From DASUXY01 sp035301985 (GTDB lineage Bacteria > Bacillota > Bacilli > Bacillales > Amphibacillaceae): a DNA stretch of 64,000 nt. This document shows positions 51,920 to 60,890 of the stretch, piece after piece (position 1 is the first letter of the stretch; each line of letters starts with the position of its first letter). The notes below the pieces were generated by a model, which ran no database searches, was not told where the DNA came from, and saw nothing but the letters and a program-made list of their open reading frames with translations. A program made the position numbers and the translations under genes. The stretch covers positions 43,918 through 107,917 of the forward strand of contig DATGTE010000049.1 of NCBI GenBank assembly GCA_035301985.1, read 5' to 3'.

Positions 51920-53530
51920 ATGTTGAACGAAAACAATTCAACCATTGATGAAACGAGAGAAGCCGTTATCGAAGCAAAAGGAATCGGTGTATCTTTTGAC
52001 AGTGGTAACCATCAAGATGATTATAAATCGCGTGTATTACGCTTTTTAAAAAATAGAGGGAAAGTCGAACGACCGAAGAAGATTTGGCCCTTAAAAGATA
52101 TTACGTTCACAGGCTATAAAGGTGAAATTCTTGGCATTATCGGTGCAAACGGGGCTGGGAAAACGACGCTTAGTAAAATCATCGCCGGCCTATTGAAACA
52201 AGATAAAGGTGAAATAACCGTCGATGGAAAAGTAACTGCTTTATTTTCTTTTGGAATGGGCTTTAATAAAGAATTAACCGGTCGAGAAAATGTCTATTTA
52301 AATGGAATGATGTTAGGAATCGACTTAGACCAAATCAATCAGTATATCGATGACATTCACGAGTTTTCTGACCTCGGTGAGTTTATCGACCAGCCGATGA
52401 AATATTATTCAAGCGGTATGAAAGCTCGTCTCGGTTTTAGTGTCGCATCTCACTTAAACCCAGAAATTCTCATCCTTGATGAAGCATTGAACACAGGGGA
52501 TGCCAAGTTCAGTAAGAAAGCAGCCGAGAAGATGAAAGAACTCGTCAAACGGGCAAAAATGGTCATCATCGTTACGCATAGTTTACGTTATGCCGAGCGA
52601 AACTGTGATCGTCTAATGTGGCTGGAAGGCGGAGTCGTAAAGGAAATCGGTGAACCAAAAGAAATCGTGAAAAAATATCGCGCTTCAGCTCCACCCCGAC
52701 CACGGAAAAAGCGTCGCAGTCTCGAATTGCAGAAAACGGAAACGACGATTGGCGATGAAACGGTGATTAAAGCGAATAACGTCGGCGTCTCGTTTGAGTT
52801 AAATACGGGAACGTTTTGGGCGTTGCGTAATATAAACTTTGAAATTAAAGAAGGAGAAGTCGTTGGCATTATCGGTCACAATGGGGCTGGTAAAAGTACG
52901 CTATGTAAAGTGTTAACGAGAATTTTAGCACCTGATGAAGGAACCGTAGAGCTCAACGGAGAAACGTCCTCTTTGTTAGGGTACGGGACAGGCTTTAATC
53001 CTCAATTGACCGGGACAGACAATATTTATTTAAATGCGATGTTGTTAGGCATCCCGAAAAAGCGTGTCGAAGAAAGCTACGATGCGATTGTTGAGTTTTC
53101 CGGATTGAAAAAATCAATCCATAAACCGGTGAAGGAATATTCAAGTGGAATGCGCTCTCGCCTAGGGTTTAGTATCGCAGCGATTTTAAAACCAGATATT
53201 TTTATCATTGATGAAGCGTTATCGACGGGTGATTTAGCTTTCCGGCAAAAAGCAACCGAACGGATTCAAGACATGATGGAGCGGGCGAAAGCAGTTATTA
53301 TCGTTACACATAGTATGAATTTTGTAGAACAAGTGTGTACGCGTGGTATTTGGTTGGAAAAAGGCCAAGTTCGCTTTGATGGCGACGCCGAAGAAGCGGT
53401 CGAAAAATATCGAGATGCCATGGGTGTCAAGAAAAAAAGGAAGAAAAAGAAGAAAAAAGCGAGCCCTAAGAAAAAAAGCTCACGGCAAGCAAATAAAAAG
53501 AGCAAAAAGGCTAAACCTAACAATGCATAA
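51920..53530 (+). CDS. Fused tandem ABC ATPase for polymer export (double TagH-type)
   Basis: This 536-residue protein contains two complete nucleotide-binding domains of the TagH/Wzt type. Domain 1 (about 10-255) has Walker A GANGAGKTT, signature YSSGMKARLG, Walker B ILILDEALNTGD and THS. Domain 2 (about 270-500) has GHNGAGKST, YSSGMRSRLG, IFIIDEALSTGD and THS. TagH-type loops (FSFGMGFNKELTGRENV, LGYGTGFNPQLTGTDNI) occur in both. The last ~35 residues are Lys/Arg-rich. TagH and Wzt normally have one such domain and dimerise, so a covalent dimer is unusual. It pairs with the ABC-2 permease just upstream. Confidence 0.92.
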   Translation: MLNENNSTIDETREAVIEAKGIGVSFDSGNHQDDYKSRVLRFLKNRGKVERPKKIWPLKDITFTGYKGEILGIIGANGAGKTTLSKIIAGLLKQDKGEITVDGKVTALFSFGMGFNKELTGRENVYLNGMMLGIDLDQINQYIDDIHEFSDLGEFIDQPMKYYSSGMKARLGFSVASHLNPEILILDEALNTGDAKFSKKAAEKMKELVKRAKMVIIVTHSLRYAERNCDRLMWLEGGVVKEIGEPKEIVKKYRASAPPRPRKKRRSLELQKTETTIGDETVIKANNVGVSFELNTGTFWALRNINFEIKEGEVVGIIGHNGAGKSTLCKVLTRILAPDEGTVELNGETSSLLGYGTGFNPQLTGTDNIYLNAMLLGIPKKRVEESYDAIVEFSGLKKSIHKPVKEYSSGMRSRLGFSIAAILKPDIFIIDEALSTGDLAFRQKATERIQDMMERAKAVIIVTHSMNFVEQVCTRGIWLEKGQVRFDGDAEEAVEKYRDAMGVKKKRKKKKKKASPKKKSSRQANKKSKKAKPNNA

Positions 53531-53560
53531 GAGAAGACTTTTGATGGTGGTGACAGACAG

Positions 53561-55522
53561 TTGTTGCAAACCTTTAAAAAAATAATCGTCGGGCTAATGG
53601 ATTGGTTCGTGTATAGACTGCTTAGTGAGAAACAGAAAAAGTGGCTGGCAAGCCTTTTTTCAGAAAAACAGAAAAATAGATTAAAACAAATCACAAAACA
53701 TGGGAAAAGACACGCCCAACGAGAGCGTGTACAAACAATTAAACACCACCTGTATGATTTGGGCTTTACAACAAAAGGATTAGAAGCGCTCAAACAATTA
53801 CATGCGACAACGGATGACGAACCATACTTGAAGCGTCTTACCGCCTGGGAACTCGCTTTATGGTATGCGAATCAATATACAAAAGAAGGCGCCCAAAAAG
53901 CGCTTGAGTACCTTGATGCGGCAAAAGATAAGGAAAAAGATCGTGACCAATTACGAAGAATCGCGATTATCGAAGCGGAATGCTATGAGCGACTCGACCA
54001 AATCGCTGAAGGAAAAAAAGTAATCGATCATCAATTAGCGATGCAACAACATCCTGATTTGTTTTTGGCACGTGCGAATTTGGAAGCGACAATGGCTCAA
54101 CGTCTGCCGTGGATCAATCGCGCTTTCGGAGTGTATAACTTACAGCCTATCACTTTTCATGCCAGTGATGGTCCCGTTACGTACGATGATTTACGGACAG
54201 AGGCGTTCGATGAGCAAATTGTCGATGGTCCGAAAGTATCGGTGATTTTACCGGCGTACAATGCCCAGTCAGGAATACAGATTGCAATCGAATCGATTTT
54301 AACGCAAACATGGAGAAATATTGAACTCATCGTCGTCGATGATTGTAGTACAGATCGCACAAAGGAAGTCATTGAACAATATGTCGAACAAGATTCTCGC
54401 GTGAAGTTGTTTTCGACACCACAAAATAGCGGACCGTATGTCGCTCGTAACATCGCTCTCCAAGAGGCAACGGGTGAATACGTCACCGTCAATGATGCAG
54501 ATGATTGGTCACATGCCGAAAAAATTGCCACCCAAGTGCAATATTTAATCGATTATCCGACCGTCATTGCGAATACGAGCGAACATGCGCGTTTAACGGA
54601 AGAAGATTTAAAATTGTATCGTCGCGGAACACCAGGAAAATATATTTTTCCGAATATGTCTTCCTTAATGTTTAGACGAAAGCCTGTTGTTGAAAAGTTA
54701 GGTTATTGGGATAGTGTACGTTTTGCCGCAGACGGAGAATTTAAACGTCGACTCATTAAAGTGTTTGGTAAAAACCATATCGTCGATTTAGAAACTGGAC
54801 CTTTATCGTTACCACGGCAATCTGTCTCTTCTTTGACAGGAAGTTCTGCTTTCGGTTACAACGGCTTTTTCATGGGAGCACGTAAGGAATATGTTGAAAG
54901 CTTGGAATGTTTTCACGCCCAAGCCGACACATTGTATTATCCGTTTCCACAAGAGGCGCGACCATTTCCAGTGCCTGAGCCGATGTGGCCCCGCCGGGAG
55001 GATAAGCCGTCGGGACGGCGACACTTTGATATCGTCATTGCAGCTGACTTTCGTAATTTGGATAAAAATGAAGCGATTGTTGATGAAATAACTACACTAA
55101 AAGAAGTGAAGCAGCGTATCGGACTGATGCAAATGAACGACTATGACCGAGCGCTTACTGATGACATCGATTTACACGTGCGACAACTGATCGACGGCAT
55201 CAACACCCACATGCTCGTATATGGGGAAAAAATTACGACAGACGTGCTGCTCATTCCGAATCATCACGTATTACGAGTGTGGCAAAAGTATTTGCCAGAT
55301 GTTGATGCTAACCATCTCTACGTACATGTTCAAAAAGGATTACATCAAGTGGAAGACCTCAGGAATTGCTTACAACAGACGAAAGATTACTTTGGGAAAA
55401 CAGGTATTTGGTATCCAACCGATGACCGGATTCGAGAACAAATCGTCGCTCATGAAATCGACGAATTGCATGTAGCGAATGAAAATTGGGGGAGTACAGT
55501 TCGCCATGTGTCACACGAATGA
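53561..55522 (+). CDS. Large glycosyltransferase: helical-repeat N-terminus, GT2 domain, C-terminal domain (copy A)
   Basis: This 653-residue protein has a basic N-terminus (1-50), a helical repeat region (about 60-205, with AWELALWYANQ and RIAIIEAECYERLDQIAEGKK), a GT2 domain (about 222-440, with VSVILPAYNA, VDDCSTDRTKEVI, VNDADDW as the DxD-like site and ADGEFKRRL) and a C-terminal domain of unknown type (about 485-640). The TTG at 53561 follows GGTGGTGA by 7 bases. Its 3' end overlaps copy B by 17 bases. The donor is unknown; it probably extends the polymer. Confidence 0.85.
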   Translation: MLQTFKKIIVGLMDWFVYRLLSEKQKKWLASLFSEKQKNRLKQITKHGKRHAQRERVQTIKHHLYDLGFTTKGLEALKQLHATTDDEPYLKRLTAWELALWYANQYTKEGAQKALEYLDAAKDKEKDRDQLRRIAIIEAECYERLDQIAEGKKVIDHQLAMQQHPDLFLARANLEATMAQRLPWINRAFGVYNLQPITFHASDGPVTYDDLRTEAFDEQIVDGPKVSVILPAYNAQSGIQIAIESILTQTWRNIELIVVDDCSTDRTKEVIEQYVEQDSRVKLFSTPQNSGPYVARNIALQEATGEYVTVNDADDWSHAEKIATQVQYLIDYPTVIANTSEHARLTEEDLKLYRRGTPGKYIFPNMSSLMFRRKPVVEKLGYWDSVRFAADGEFKRRLIKVFGKNHIVDLETGPLSLPRQSVSSLTGSSAFGYNGFFMGARKEYVESLECFHAQADTLYYPFPQEARPFPVPEPMWPRREDKPSGRRHFDIVIAADFRNLDKNEAIVDEITTLKEVKQRIGLMQMNDYDRALTDDIDLHVRQLIDGINTHMLVYGEKITTDVLLIPNHHVLRVWQKYLPDVDANHLYVHVQKGLHQVEDLRNCLQQTKDYFGKTGIWYPTDDRIREQIVAHEIDELHVANENWGSTVRHVSHE

Positions 55523-57692
55523 TGCACAAACAACCCGACACGAGTCGATTGAGCACTTAACGAAGCAGTTAGCTGAGTTAGAACAAACGCTCGAAAACCA
55601 AAAAAAACAAACTGAACAAACGCGACAACTTCTGTTACAATACAGACGACCGTTCAATCGTGTGAGGACAAAGGTGCAGTCCTTGTCAAACATGCTGAAA
55701 CGGCTCGTGAAATGGCTTAAAGCCCCGGCGGCCTATGCATTAGGTAGACGGAATATCAAGCAGTTGTACAGCAAGTCATATAAAATAAAAAACGCATTAA
55801 ATACATTGAAGCCATATACATTTCATTTATATGATTTAGGCTTTACATCGAGGGCTTTAGCCGATTTGGAACAGTTACGGTCTGAAACAGATGATTCGTA
55901 TATTCAACGGGCCATCGCCTGGGAGCTTGCTCTATGGTATGCGAATCAATCGACTGCTGATGGCGCTCGTCAAGCTTTGGAAAACCTTGAAGTCGTGATC
56001 AATGGCGAAACGAATCCAGATCAACTTCGAAGAGCGGCCATTATTCAAGCGGAGTGTTATGAACGACTGGATCTCATCACAGAAGGTAAAAAAGTGATCG
56101 ACAACCAATTGACACTTGCGAAGCATCCTGATCTATATTTAGCACGTGCAAACTTGGCGGAAACGATTGCTGAGCGTACAATGTGGATCAATAAGGTGTT
56201 CGCTTTATATGATTTGCAGCCGATTTCTTTTACCGCTTCGGATAAAGATGTCGTGACGTATGACGATTTAGCGACAGAAGAACCTACGAATTCGTTTACA
56301 GACGGTCCCAAAGTATCGATAATTTTACCAGCTTACAATTCAGAAACGGGAATCCGTATTGCGATTGAATCCATCTTAACGCAAACGTGGAAAAATATTG
56401 AATTATTAATCGTTGATGATTGTAGTACCGATCGCACAAAAGAAGTCATTCAATCTTATATGGAAGATGACTCGCGCATTCGACTATTTTCGACACCACA
56501 AAATAGTGGTCCCTATGTCGCCCGAAACATCGCTCTTCAAAATGCAACGGGGGAATACGTGACCGTTAATGATGCAGACGATTGGTCACACGCTGAAAAA
56601 ATCGCAACGCAAGTACAGCATTTGATCGACAACCCGGACGTCATTGCGAACACAAGCGAACACGCCCGTCTAACGGAAGAGTTGAAGTTGTACCGGCGTG
56701 GAACACCAGGAACGTACATTTTTCCGAATATGTCTTCCTTAATGTTTAGACGCAAGCCTGTCGTTGAAAAGTTAGGTTATTGGGATAGCGTGCGTTTTGC
56801 GGCCGATGGAGAATTTAAACGTCGTTTACTGAACGTCTTTGGTAAACAACGTGTGATCGATTTATCAACAGGCCCTTTATCGTTACCACGGCAATCTCTC
56901 TCTTCCTTAACGGGAAGTTCTGCCTTCGGTTATAGTGGTTTTTTCATGGGGGCGCGAAAGGAATATGTTGAAAGTTTTACGTATTTCCATCAACAAAGCG
57001 ACACGTTGTATTATGGGTTTCCGGAGCAAGAAAGACCGTTCCCCGTTCCAGAACCGATGTGGCCCCGCCGGGAAGACAAACAATCTGGAAGGCGCCATTT
57101 TGATGTCGTCATCGGAACCGATTTTCGTTTAGGTGACAGCGATTTAAAAGTGATCAAGAGGATGATTCACATCCACAAGCAGCACGGCTTACGCACAGGG
57201 CTTGTGCAAATTTCGCGTTATCATTTAGGAAAACGAAAAGCCCCATTCAACGCCGGTATTCGTGAATTAATCGATGGTACCGATGTGCACATGCTCGTCT
57301 ACGGTGAACGGATTACGTGTGATGTTCTATTAATTAAACATCCACCTGTTTTACAAGAAAAACAACACTATCTCCCAACGATCGAGCCAAAAACAGTATC
57401 GGTGATCATTGACGTTTTACCCGTAGAAAACGGAACGAAAATCTATGAATGTAGACGTTGCGTCCGGCACTTAGAACAATATGTTGGTAAACGCGGCAAT
57501 TGGTATCCTTATGATCATGATGTCCGCACGTCGTTACGAAACAATCATCGTCACGAGTTGCGAGCGATTAAACAAGCAGCTGAAAATTGGTTAACTCGGG
57601 GGCAATTGGATGACAACTGGTATCGAACACGGTTAGACGACTGGATCATCGCAGATCACCCGGATGAATCAGAGGGAAGAGGAAGGGGATGA
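55506..57692 (+). CDS. Large glycosyltransferase paralogue with added coiled coil (copy B)
   Basis: This 728-residue protein is a tandem duplicate of the gene before it. The GT2 region (VSIILPAYNS, VDDCSTDRTKEVI, VNDADDW, ADGEFKRRL) and the following GPLSLPRQSLSSLTGSSAFG block are nearly identical between copies, while the ends differ. Copy B adds an N-terminal coiled coil (about 15-45) and an acidic tail. ATG 55506 follows GGGGGAG. The C-terminal domain, starting RRHFDVVIGTDF, has no family I can name. Confidence 0.85.
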   Translation: MCHTNDAQTTRHESIEHLTKQLAELEQTLENQKKQTEQTRQLLLQYRRPFNRVRTKVQSLSNMLKRLVKWLKAPAAYALGRRNIKQLYSKSYKIKNALNTLKPYTFHLYDLGFTSRALADLEQLRSETDDSYIQRAIAWELALWYANQSTADGARQALENLEVVINGETNPDQLRRAAIIQAECYERLDLITEGKKVIDNQLTLAKHPDLYLARANLAETIAERTMWINKVFALYDLQPISFTASDKDVVTYDDLATEEPTNSFTDGPKVSIILPAYNSETGIRIAIESILTQTWKNIELLIVDDCSTDRTKEVIQSYMEDDSRIRLFSTPQNSGPYVARNIALQNATGEYVTVNDADDWSHAEKIATQVQHLIDNPDVIANTSEHARLTEELKLYRRGTPGTYIFPNMSSLMFRRKPVVEKLGYWDSVRFAADGEFKRRLLNVFGKQRVIDLSTGPLSLPRQSLSSLTGSSAFGYSGFFMGARKEYVESFTYFHQQSDTLYYGFPEQERPFPVPEPMWPRREDKQSGRRHFDVVIGTDFRLGDSDLKVIKRMIHIHKQHGLRTGLVQISRYHLGKRKAPFNAGIRELIDGTDVHMLVYGERITCDVLLIKHPPVLQEKQHYLPTIEPKTVSVIIDVLPVENGTKIYECRRCVRHLEQYVGKRGNWYPYDHDVRTSLRNNHRHELRAIKQAAENWLTRGQLDDNWYRTRLDDWIIADHPDESEGRGRG

Positions 57693-57697
57693 CGATT

Positions 57698-59197
57698 ATG
57701 AAGAACGTGGAAACAAAGATGAATCCACAAGACGAGAACGAAAAGGAAAACATTGAGCAAACGAAAGGTTCACTTCCGTCTACCGTCCCCCCGGAACACC
57801 AACGGGAACAAGAGGAAAAGCTTGTCAAAGATTTGATCGATACAGAAGGAAAAATCACCGCTTTAGAAAAAACAGAAGAAAATTACCACAAACAAATCCG
57901 TCACATTCAACGAAGTAACACATGGAAATATTCACAACCATTTCGAAAGCTTCACAATTGGTTTTCGAAAATAATCGGCCGGAAGAAACAAAATGAACAG
58001 AAGCATCAGGTTCAAGAGTTATATGCACAAGTACAAGATTTAAAAAAACAACTATATGCGACAAGAGAACAATTAAGACAGGCACGATTGGATGATCGGC
58101 ATCTCGATTCCACGCAAATCACTTCCCTTGTGAAAGAATTGAGGGATGACGGCAAATTACTTGACTATGTCGAGCAAGCGGTTGAAGATAAACAGCAACA
58201 CGTCGCAAACTATAACGATCTGCTTATCTATGCGGCCCGAACGTTTATGAATGATCGGGCAGATTATCGAAATTATGTGTATTCTAAAGTCTTACCCGCA
58301 TTAAAAACGGAAGAAATCCCCGAGTTTATGATTCGAGCAGGACTCGGAGAAGAACGAATACCATTAACCGATGTCGCTTCCTTTCGAGCGAGCTTGCATA
58401 TGCGCATGCGTCAAAAGCAACTCATCGATGCATTACCTGAGTTTTTACTAGATGATAAAAGCGATGCGTATCAATTTATCGATGAAATCGGTGTTCGTCG
58501 TCCGAACGTATCCGCCGAAATTTATTCACTCGAACACATCCCTAAACGAGAAGGAATTGTCATAAAACCCGCTGATGGAGCGGGTTCGCGAGGTGTATAT
58601 CTCATCAACCGTTTTAGTGATATAATAGACGTGAAACGCAGGAAACGGATCGACAGCTGGGAAGCGTTGAAGCGGCAAATGATTCGAGATATTAAATCCG
58701 ATTGGGTTGAAGAAGATCAATGGATCATAGAAGAAATTATTTTCGAAGATGCAGAAAAAACAATTCCCGCTAGCGATGTGAAATTTTACTGTTTTTACGG
58801 GAAGGTCGGTATCATTTTGGAAATCACTCGTTTCCCGGAACTAAAATACTGCTGGTGGACAGCAACGGGTGAAAGGGTTCGAGCAGGTAAATATGATGAA
58901 GATCTATTCAAAGGCAAAGGTGTTTCGAAGCGTGAAATTGAACTCGTCTCTGATCTGAGCTTACAAATACCCGCTCCGTTTATTCGCATCGATTTTTTAC
59001 GATCGAGCGATGGGTTGATTTTTGGTGAATTCACCCCTAAGCCGGGAAATTATGATGAATTTGATGATCGAACAGATCAAAGACTCGGTGATTACTATAT
59101 CGAAGCAGAAGGACGTCTTACGAATGACTTGTTGAATGGCAAACCATTTACAGAATACAAACGTTTTGTCAAAAATAAAGGAATCGAAATTGGCTAA
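57698..59197 (+). CDS. TupA-like ATP-grasp protein
   Basis: This 499-residue protein has an acidic, coiled-coil N-terminus (about 30-135) containing RSNTWKYSQPFRKL, then a helical part and a C-terminal ATP-grasp fold. Visible ATP-grasp blocks are IVIKPADGAGSRGVYLI, WIIEEIIF, DVKFYCFYGKVGIILEI, PFIRIDFLRSSDGLIFGEF and TPKPGNYDEF. These match the TupA-like ATP-grasp family, named after TupA, required for teichuronopeptide (polyglutamate-polyglucuronate) in the wall of alkaliphilic Bacillus. ATP-grasp enzymes join carboxylates to amines. ATG 57698 is 9 bases after GGAAGGGG; ATG 57689 overlaps the previous stop. The role in amino-acid attachment is inferred. Confidence 0.78.
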   Translation: MKNVETKMNPQDENEKENIEQTKGSLPSTVPPEHQREQEEKLVKDLIDTEGKITALEKTEENYHKQIRHIQRSNTWKYSQPFRKLHNWFSKIIGRKKQNEQKHQVQELYAQVQDLKKQLYATREQLRQARLDDRHLDSTQITSLVKELRDDGKLLDYVEQAVEDKQQHVANYNDLLIYAARTFMNDRADYRNYVYSKVLPALKTEEIPEFMIRAGLGEERIPLTDVASFRASLHMRMRQKQLIDALPEFLLDDKSDAYQFIDEIGVRRPNVSAEIYSLEHIPKREGIVIKPADGAGSRGVYLINRFSDIIDVKRRKRIDSWEALKRQMIRDIKSDWVEEDQWIIEEIIFEDAEKTIPASDVKFYCFYGKVGIILEITRFPELKYCWWTATGERVRAGKYDEDLFKGKGVSKREIELVSDLSLQIPAPFIRIDFLRSSDGLIFGEFTPKPGNYDEFDDRTDQRLGDYYIEAEGRLTNDLLNGKPFTEYKRFVKNKGIEIG

Positions 59198-59227
59198 GAA
59201 AGAAAAGTTTTCGGGAGGATATATTCG

Positions 59228-60877
59228 ATGAAAGAGGACAATATGGCAGGACTTCCACATTTAACCAATGAGATTGTAGCTGATGCTCACGGGCATTTAT
59301 TAGATGCTTATGCCATATCTCTTGAAGGGTGGAGGAGAGGGTTAACATTACGGTGGCACATCAAAGACTCTGAGAAATTTAGTGAAATGGAAACGTGGTT
59401 TGTTGATCGCCCAGGTCAATTATTTTCCCTAAGTTCCGAACAGAAAACACATTACTTTTTCCGAACAAGAGGGGATAAAGTTACGAACGAAGCAGTTCGA
59501 ATCGGGAAGGATAAAGAAAAGACCAAACAACTACTCCATGAAGCTGGTATTCCTGTACCCGAAGGAAAACAATTTACGGAAGAAGCATCGAATGAGGAAA
59601 TTGTAACGTATGCTTCGTCCTTAGGGTTGCCAGTCGTCATTAAGCCGACAGATGGTAGTTTTGGTAGGGGAGTAGTTTCTAATATTACTAGTACAGGTGA
59701 ATTAACTTACTCACTTGAATATGTACGGACAGAACTGAATGAACCCGATGTCATCGTTGAGCAGTACATACCTGGGGATGATGTTCGATTATATGTTGTC
59801 GGCGATCAAGTCGTCGGTGCGATTAAGCGTCTTCCACCAAACATCATAGGAGACGGGGTCAACTCAATCAAAGCGTTGATTGAGTTAAAAAACGAGCAAA
59901 GAAGTTTGAATCCACGTCTCGTCAGCTGTCCGATTGATGTGACAAATGAAGTCATTGATATGATCGGGCGAAAAGGATATACGTTGGAAACAGTTCTGGA
60001 TCAAGGTGAACAACTGTTTCTCAGTACGAAAGGAAATATTTCAATCGGTGGCGACCCGATTGATGTATTAGATGAATTGCCAGCAGAAGTGAAAGAAATG
60101 GCTGTAGATGCTTTACAAGCCATCCCAGGCTTAGAGCATGGAGCAGTCGATTTCATTATCAACACGGATAAAGAGGCGGCGCATCAAGCAGTCGTACTAG
60201 AAATCAATCCGACCGCTCAACTCGGTGGTATTTTATATCCAATCAAAGGAAAGGCACGGGACGTTCCAGCTGCCATTATTGACCATTATTTTCCAGAGAC
60301 CTATGAAAAACAATTTACGAAAAGCAATACGTACTTTGATTTACACGATGTTCTCGAACCCCTACGATTTAGGGATGCGGAAACGACAACCGTTACCCCT
60401 TCACCAGAAGGAAAAATATATGCTAAAAAGTATACCGTTATTGGTGATGTCCAAAACATCGGCTATCATCGTGGATTGCGTAAACAAGCCTTTGAACGGC
60501 ATTTACACGGGTTTGTCATGAACTTAGAAAATGGCGATATTGAAGTCGTTGTCGGAGGTACAGACCCAGAAATGGTCGATGATTTCAAACAGGCTTTATG
60601 GGAAGATGAAGAACGTTCACACGTATTGGAAGTACAAGAATCGGACTATGATGCACCGATCAAAGTTGGATTCGAAGTCAAAACAGATTTGAAAATTCAA
60701 CTCGAAGAATTGAAACGATATAAACAAGAACTCGAACAGACTGAATTTGAACTGAGAAAAGCAGAAGTGAGACGAAGGAAACTTCAGAAAAGCTTTTCAT
60801 GGAAAGTGTCCAAGCCAATCCGAGTCATTGGCTCACTCTTTAAAAACTCAAACGAACATGAGAAGCGTATGCTTTAG
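59228..60877 (+). CDS. Cyanophycin-synthetase-like ATP-grasp with acylphosphatase-like domain (paralogue 1)
   Basis: This 549-residue protein has an N-terminal domain (about 8-90) with SLEGWRRGLTLRW and HYFFRTRGDKVTNEAV. An ATP-grasp domain follows (about 95-355: TKQLLHEAGIPVPEG, VVIKPTDGSFGRGVV, VIVEQYIPGDDVRLYVVGDQ, RLPPNIIGDGVNSI, AVDFIIN, VLEINPTAQLGG), closely like the central domain of cyanophycin synthetase but without a Mur-ligase domain. An acylphosphatase-like domain lies at about 395-485 (GDVQNIGYHRGLRKQA, HGFVMNLENG). Its catalytic arginine position is histidine. The tail is a coiled coil ending SFSWKVSKPIRVIGSLF. ATG 59228 follows GGGAGGATAT. It is probably an amino-acid ligase for the wall polymer. 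Confidence 0.82.
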   Translation: MKEDNMAGLPHLTNEIVADAHGHLLDAYAISLEGWRRGLTLRWHIKDSEKFSEMETWFVDRPGQLFSLSSEQKTHYFFRTRGDKVTNEAVRIGKDKEKTKQLLHEAGIPVPEGKQFTEEASNEEIVTYASSLGLPVVIKPTDGSFGRGVVSNITSTGELTYSLEYVRTELNEPDVIVEQYIPGDDVRLYVVGDQVVGAIKRLPPNIIGDGVNSIKALIELKNEQRSLNPRLVSCPIDVTNEVIDMIGRKGYTLETVLDQGEQLFLSTKGNISIGGDPIDVLDELPAEVKEMAVDALQAIPGLEHGAVDFIINTDKEAAHQAVVLEINPTAQLGGILYPIKGKARDVPAAIIDHYFPETYEKQFTKSNTYFDLHDVLEPLRFRDAETTTVTPSPEGKIYAKKYTVIGDVQNIGYHRGLRKQAFERHLHGFVMNLENGDIEVVVGGTDPEMVDDFKQALWEDEERSHVLEVQESDYDAPIKVGFEVKTDLKIQLEELKRYKQELEQTEFELRKAEVRRRKLQKSFSWKVSKPIRVIGSLFKNSNEHEKRML

Positions 60878-60890
60878 GAGGAAATACACA

